From an uncultured Solirubrobacterales bacterium (GTDB lineage: Bacteria > Actinomycetota > Thermoleophilia > Solirubrobacterales > 70-9): 53,154 nt of DNA. Position numbers and translations under genes: made by a program. Location: NCBI GenBank assembly GCA_903933815.1, contig CAIZLN010000017.1, positions 1 through 53,154 of the forward strand, read 5' to 3'. The notes below the pieces were generated by a model. It was not told the origin of the DNA and ran no database searches. It was given only the letters and a program-made list of their open reading frames with translations. Below, piece after piece: positions 50,718 to 53,154 of this stretch (positions are counted from its first letter, which is position 1; the number at the start of each line of letters is the position of its first letter).

Positions 50718-51191
50718 ATGGATGTACTCGTACTCATAGACAAGCTCGACGACCTCGTGCACAACGCGAGGCCTGTCCCTCTTACAGATCAGGTGCGCGT
50801 GGATCGCGAAGAGATCTACGACCTGCTCGACCAGATGCGGGCCACGATCCCTGAAGAGATCAAGCAGGCGCGCTGGATCGTCAAGGAGCGCCAGGAAATG
50901 CTCGAAGAGGCCAAGCGCGAGGCCGAAAGGGTCGTTCGTGAGGCCCGTGAGCAGCAGGCCAGGCTCGTCTCTGACGAAGAGGTGACCAAGCAGGCTGAGC
51001 GGGCTGCTGACGAAATCGTCGAAGATGCACGCTCGCGTGAGCGTGAGATCCGCCTCGGTGCTGAGGATTACGCTGATGAGATCCTGAACACGCTTGAGGT
51101 CAACCTCCAGAAGTTCACCGCTGCGGTTCAGCGTGGTCGTGACCGGCTCGCCGGACGCGATCAGGAATCGCTTGACGAACTCGAAGACTGA
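50718..51191 (+). CDS. SepIVA/DivIVA-like coiled-coil protein
   Basis: The 157-aa protein starts with a short globular part (VLVLIDKLDDLVHNARPVPLTDQVRVDREEIYDLLDQMR) and continues with a long, highly charged helix rich in Glu, Arg and Ala from about residue 45, ending in a second helical part (YADEILNTLEVNLQKF). The pattern of the first 60 residues and the layout match mycobacterial SepIVA, a DivIVA-domain protein in septation and polar growth. That gene also lies next to a DUF177 gene. Automated pipelines may call it ATP synthase subunit B-like because of the coiled coil. The function here is inferred. A role at septum or pole would fit with the dcw genes upstream. Confidence 0.72.
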   Translation: MDVLVLIDKLDDLVHNARPVPLTDQVRVDREEIYDLLDQMRATIPEEIKQARWIVKERQEMLEEAKREAERVVREAREQQARLVSDEEVTKQAERAADEIVEDARSREREIRLGAEDYADEILNTLEVNLQKFTAAVQRGRDRLAGRDQESLDELED

Positions 51192-51194
51192 CCG

Positions 51195-51743
51195 TCAGCG
51201 ATAGTCGGCGGCGACGACCACGAGGTCGTCGAGGGCCCACTTGACCTCGCCACCTGACCACTGAGCCAGTTCATCGGCTGTGTCGGGATACGCCGTGCCC
51301 GGCACCTCACTGTCGCCTTCCCCGGAAGGCAGGGACACGAAGTCGCCGAGCACCAGAGATCTGGATTGCTCTCTGACCCTGCGAAAGAGGGTGCGTTTCT
51401 GTTCGTCGGTGAGTCGGTGAACCGACAGGACCGAGATGATCAGGTCCCAGGGCCCGTCGGGGAGGGGATCCTCGATCCGGGCCAGCTTGACGTCGCTGAT
51501 CTGCTCACGGGCCCTGAATACCATCGTCGGATCGCGATCAAGCCCGGTGATCCGGGCCCGGGGAAATCGTTGAAGCAGGCGGGCACTGGTCTGTCCTGTA
51601 CCGATTCCCAACTCCAGAACAGTTTCGGGCTCGAACGGGATCGCCTCGATCGCCGCCGCCTGAAGAAGCTCGTAGTGAGGCACCTGGGACCGCATCGCAG
51701 CCAGGTAGGCAGATTCATCTGGTGTCGATTCCGGTGTGATCAT
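51195..51743 (-). CDS. Class I SAM-dependent methyltransferase
   Basis: The 182-aa protein has the Rossmann methyltransferase motif I VLELGIGTGQTSARLLQRFP (about residues 43-62), the motif II acidic ITGLDRDP, and motif IV WDLIISVLSVHRLTD. The SVLSVHRL segment resembles small-molecule methyltransferases of the Methyltransf_25/12 group, so an rRNA target is less likely. The substrate is unknown. The start is ATG with its A at 51743; the open frame to 51911 crosses the DUF177 start. It is reversed between the SepIVA-like and DUF177 genes, which are commonly neighbours, so it may be an insertion. Confidence 0.78.
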   Translation of the reverse strand: MITPESTPDESAYLAAMRSQVPHYELLQAAAIEAIPFEPETVLELGIGTGQTSARLLQRFPRARITGLDRDPTMVFRAREQISDVKLARIEDPLPDGPWDLIISVLSVHRLTDEQKRTLFRRVREQSRSLVLGDFVSLPSGEGDSEVPGTAYPDTADELAQWSGGEVKWALDDLVVVAADYR

Positions 51744-51802
51744 CTCGGTACGCTGGTGGTGCGTTTGACATCGTAGACCCATGCCAGTCTGGAGAGGTAA
51801 CC

Positions 51803-52360
51803 GTGCTGATGGAAACAGTGGATCTTGACTCTCTCGGCCTAGCCCACGGAGACGCGAAGCAGCTTCAGGGAGTGATCGAACCGGACGAAGTGCGCCTGGG
51901 CGGTCAGGCATACAGCCCTCAACCGGCTGCTTGCGATTTCCGTCTGGATGTTTCGAGAACCAGCACTGGCTTCGCCCTGCGACTGCTTTTCGAGGTGGTA
52001 CTTGCCGGTCCCTGCTATCGCTGCCTTGAGCCGGCGACCGTTCGGGTCAATGTCGATGCCCGCGAGGTGGATCAACCACCCGAGCCGATGCCAGCCCGTA
52101 CGGCAGCCGAAGAGGAGGAGGAGGACGAAAGCAGCGCCGCCGAACTGGAGAGCCCCTATGTGGAGGAAGGGATTCTCAATCTTGCTGCCTGGTCACACGA
52201 TGCCTTGATTCTCTCGCTCCCGAACCAGATCGTCTGCCGGCCGGACTGTCTGGGTCTGTGTGCCTACTGTGGTGAAAGCCTCAACGGAGCCGAACCGGAG
52301 GCCCATGATCACGGTCAGAATGTGGATCCCCGATGGTCGAAGTTGCGCAAACTTGGTTGA
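51803..52360 (+). CDS. DUF177 (YceD-like) protein
   Basis: The 185-aa protein belongs to the DUF177/YceD family, which is linked to 23S rRNA and ribosomal protein L32 in many bacteria. Typical features are the Cys-containing GPCYRCLEP in the middle, an acidic low-complexity stretch (EEEEEDES, about residues 107-114), and the C-terminal CRPDCLGLCAYCGESLN, which probably binds zinc. The end, DPRWSKLRKL, is standard. GGAGAGG lies 5 nt before the GTG; an ATG two codons later is also possible. In most genomes rpmF follows directly, but no L32 sequence is seen in the next 300 bp. Confidence 0.88.
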   Translation: MLMETVDLDSLGLAHGDAKQLQGVIEPDEVRLGGQAYSPQPAACDFRLDVSRTSTGFALRLLFEVVLAGPCYRCLEPATVRVNVDAREVDQPPEPMPARTAAEEEEEDESSAAELESPYVEEGILNLAAWSHDALILSLPNQIVCRPDCLGLCAYCGESLNGAEPEAHDHGQNVDPRWSKLRKLG

Positions 52361-52657
52361 GGCCTCACCTGATTCAGGTGGAGGGGCATTCCCTCTGGTA
52401 CCCCAGATCAAGCCCGGGACTGGCTTAGACAGCCGCTCGTTCAGACGAGATGGCGCTCCCAGCCCCGCTTCTGGCGAGGTATCTCTTCGGCCCGGAGGTG
52501 GATCCTTACCCCAGGAGGCCCCGCCTGTCACACTCTTTGCGTTAGTCAGGTTCCGAGGGGGTCCGCCCGGATGCGTGACAATTACTGACCGCCGGTCAGG
52601 TCGTTTGCCTTGATGCAGCGAGGTGGCGCAACCAGAGAAAAAAGAGGGAAAAACACC
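52361..52657 (+). other. 297-bp structured gap after DUF177
   Basis: No gene is seen; in particular no rpmF. Right after the DUF177 stop are two compact palindromes: CACCTGA-T-TCAGGTG (52366-52380) and GAGGG-GCATT-CCCTC (52381-52395). Further small stems follow, such as CTCGT-TCAG-ACGAG (about 52427-52440) and CCAG/CTGG. A TetR-type palindrome lies at 52585-52599 and a strong ribosome site GAGGG at 52644-52648. The first two stems may form a terminator without a T-run. The middle part could be a structured RNA of unknown kind or simply GC-rich sequence. Confidence 0.45.
52575..52599 (+). promoter_or_regulatory. Perfect palindromic operator-like site with -35-like box
   Basis: CTGACCG-C-CGGTCAG (52585-52599) is a perfect palindrome with 7-bp arms and one central base, the type bound by many actinobacterial TetR-family repressors. 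It lies just downstream of GTGACA (52575-52580), which matches the -35 consensus at five of six positions. That would place the operator in the promoter spacer. No convincing -10 box was found. Confidence 0.45.
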
Positions 52658-53154
52658 ATGACTACGATCTCGCACCTGAGCGGTTTTCAGCCAAGAGCAT
52701 TGCTTCGCTACCTGGCGCCTCCGGTTCTTTTCTGCCTGGCCCTGCTCGTCTTTGCTGCCCCGGCCAAAGCAGTCTCTTTCGCCCCGGCCACGCAATTCGA
52801 GGTCGGCTTAAGGCCCCAGCAGGTAGCGATCGGCAACCTCAACGGCGACGGCTTCGCCGACCTGGTGGTCGCCAACGATGTCTCCGGCACCGTCTCGATC
52901 CTGCTCGGGAACGGCGCCGGCTCCTTCGGAGCCTCCACTGACTTCGCGGTCGGCTCATCGCCCCGGTCAGTAGCGATCGGCAACCTCAACGGCGACGGCT
53001 TCGCTGACCTGGCGGTCGCCAACATTGACACCAACAGCGTCTCGGTCCTGCTCGGGAACGGCGCCGGCTCCTTCGAAGCCGCCACCACCTTCGCGGTCGG
53101 CTCAGCTCCGATCTCAGTAGCGATCGGCAACCTCAACGGCGACGGCTTCGCCGA
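52658..53154 (+). CDS. Secreted FG-GAP/VCBS repeat protein (3' truncated by window edge)
   Basis: ATG 52658 with AAAGAGGG about 9 nt upstream opens a frame that runs off the window after 165 codons. It starts with a signal peptide: a basic N-region, a hydrophobic stretch PPVLFCLALLVFAAPA and an AKA cleavage site at residues 36-38. From residue 56 it consists of 49-residue repeats, VAIGNLNGDGFADL, then VAN, ILLGNGAGSF and FAVGS, at residues 56, 105 and 154. NLNGDG is the calcium-binding loop of FG-GAP/VCBS blades, so a beta-propeller on the cell surface or secreted is expected. The 147-nt units are about 86% identical by hand count between the first two. Ligand and total repeat number are unknown. 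Confidence 0.85.
   Translation, partial: MTTISHLSGFQPRALLRYLAPPVLFCLALLVFAAPAKAVSFAPATQFEVGLRPQQVAIGNLNGDGFADLVVANDVSGTVSILLGNGAGSFGASTDFAVGSSPRSVAIGNLNGDGFADLAVANIDTNSVSVLLGNGAGSFEAATTFAVGSAPISVAIGNLNGDGFA
52823..53154 (+). repeat. Tandem 147-bp coding repeats (two full copies, third partial)
   Basis: Units begin at 52823, 52970 and 53117 with GTAGCGATCGGCAACCTC, an exact 147-nt spacing. The core up to AACGGCGACGGCTTCGC is identical in all three. The first two full units differ at about 21 of 147 positions by hand count, so duplication is recent or homogenised. The array continues past the window. Confidence 0.9.

Noticed and set aside
1-53154. tRNA, rRNA, CRISPR, IS element or prophage
   Set aside because: I scanned for T-arm sequences, regular short repeats with spacers, transposase motifs and terminal inverted repeats, and saw none. 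The only regular repeat is the coding array at the right edge.

Overview
The window is a dense stretch of housekeeping chromosome from a high-GC bacterium. A split glycine decarboxylase (gcvPA/gcvPB), a SepIVA/DivIVA-like coiled-coil gene beside coaD with a DUF177 gene two genes on, many GTG/TTG starts, and repeated TAnnnT boxes 6-8 nt before start codons all point to Actinobacteriota. A deep-branching class such as Thermoleophilia/Solirubrobacterales is my best guess; no rRNA is present to confirm it. I see no tRNA, rRNA, CRISPR array, insertion sequence or prophage.

Layout. (1) 1-10806: the distal half of a division and cell-wall (dcw) cluster, murF-mraY-murD-ftsW-murG-murC-murB-ftsQ-ftsZ. 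The genes are tightly overlapped, except that ftsZ has its own 376-bp control region with a clear promoter and palindromes. (2) 10986-15442: the glycine cleavage system gcvT-gcvH-gcvPA-gcvPB. (3) 15472-19198: trpS, an unlisted 48-codon membrane ORF, scpA-scpB (chromosome segregation), rluB and aroH. (4) 19214-24085: aromatic amino acid genes hisC-like, aroF, tyrA and aroA. (5) 24094-28552: a reverse-strand PlsC-like acyltransferase, then cmk-der-metK. (6) 28867-33177, reverse strand: a PH-domain membrane protein, tkt and pgi. (7) 33269-39412: priA, def-fmt-rsmB, a zinc-ribbon protein and rpe. (8) 39433-41856, reverse strand: a glycosyltransferase and a flippase-like protein, the only clearly accessory pair. 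(9) 41877-45490: the riboflavin operon ribD-ribE-ribBA-ribH. (10) 45541-52360: rpmB, fakA/yloV-like, recG, rsmD, coaD, a possible 34-aa ORF, a SepIVA-like protein, a reverse-strand methyltransferase and DUF177. (11) 52658-end: the start of a secreted FG-GAP/VCBS repeat protein, cut by the window edge.

How the genes work together. Peptidoglycan precursor synthesis (MurB, C, D, F, MraY, MurG) is physically linked to the divisome (FtsW, FtsQ, FtsZ). Chorismate is made (AroF, AroA) and channelled towards Tyr/Phe (AroH, TyrA, HisC-like aminotransferase). Def and Fmt are the two ends of the N-formylmethionine cycle. RibD, E, BA and H together cover most of riboflavin synthesis from GTP and ribulose-5-P.

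The most interesting signal is not a gene. At least twelve first-of-unit genes carry a TAnnnT-type -10 box ending 6-8 nt before the start codon, which predicts widespread leaderless transcription. I did not find a convincing novel multi-gene system. The other items worth a second look are the ftsZ control region, small unlisted ORFs at 16509, 25297 and 50610, an 83-nt ftsW/murG overlap, a TetR-type palindrome before the repeat protein, and the absence of rpmF after DUF177.
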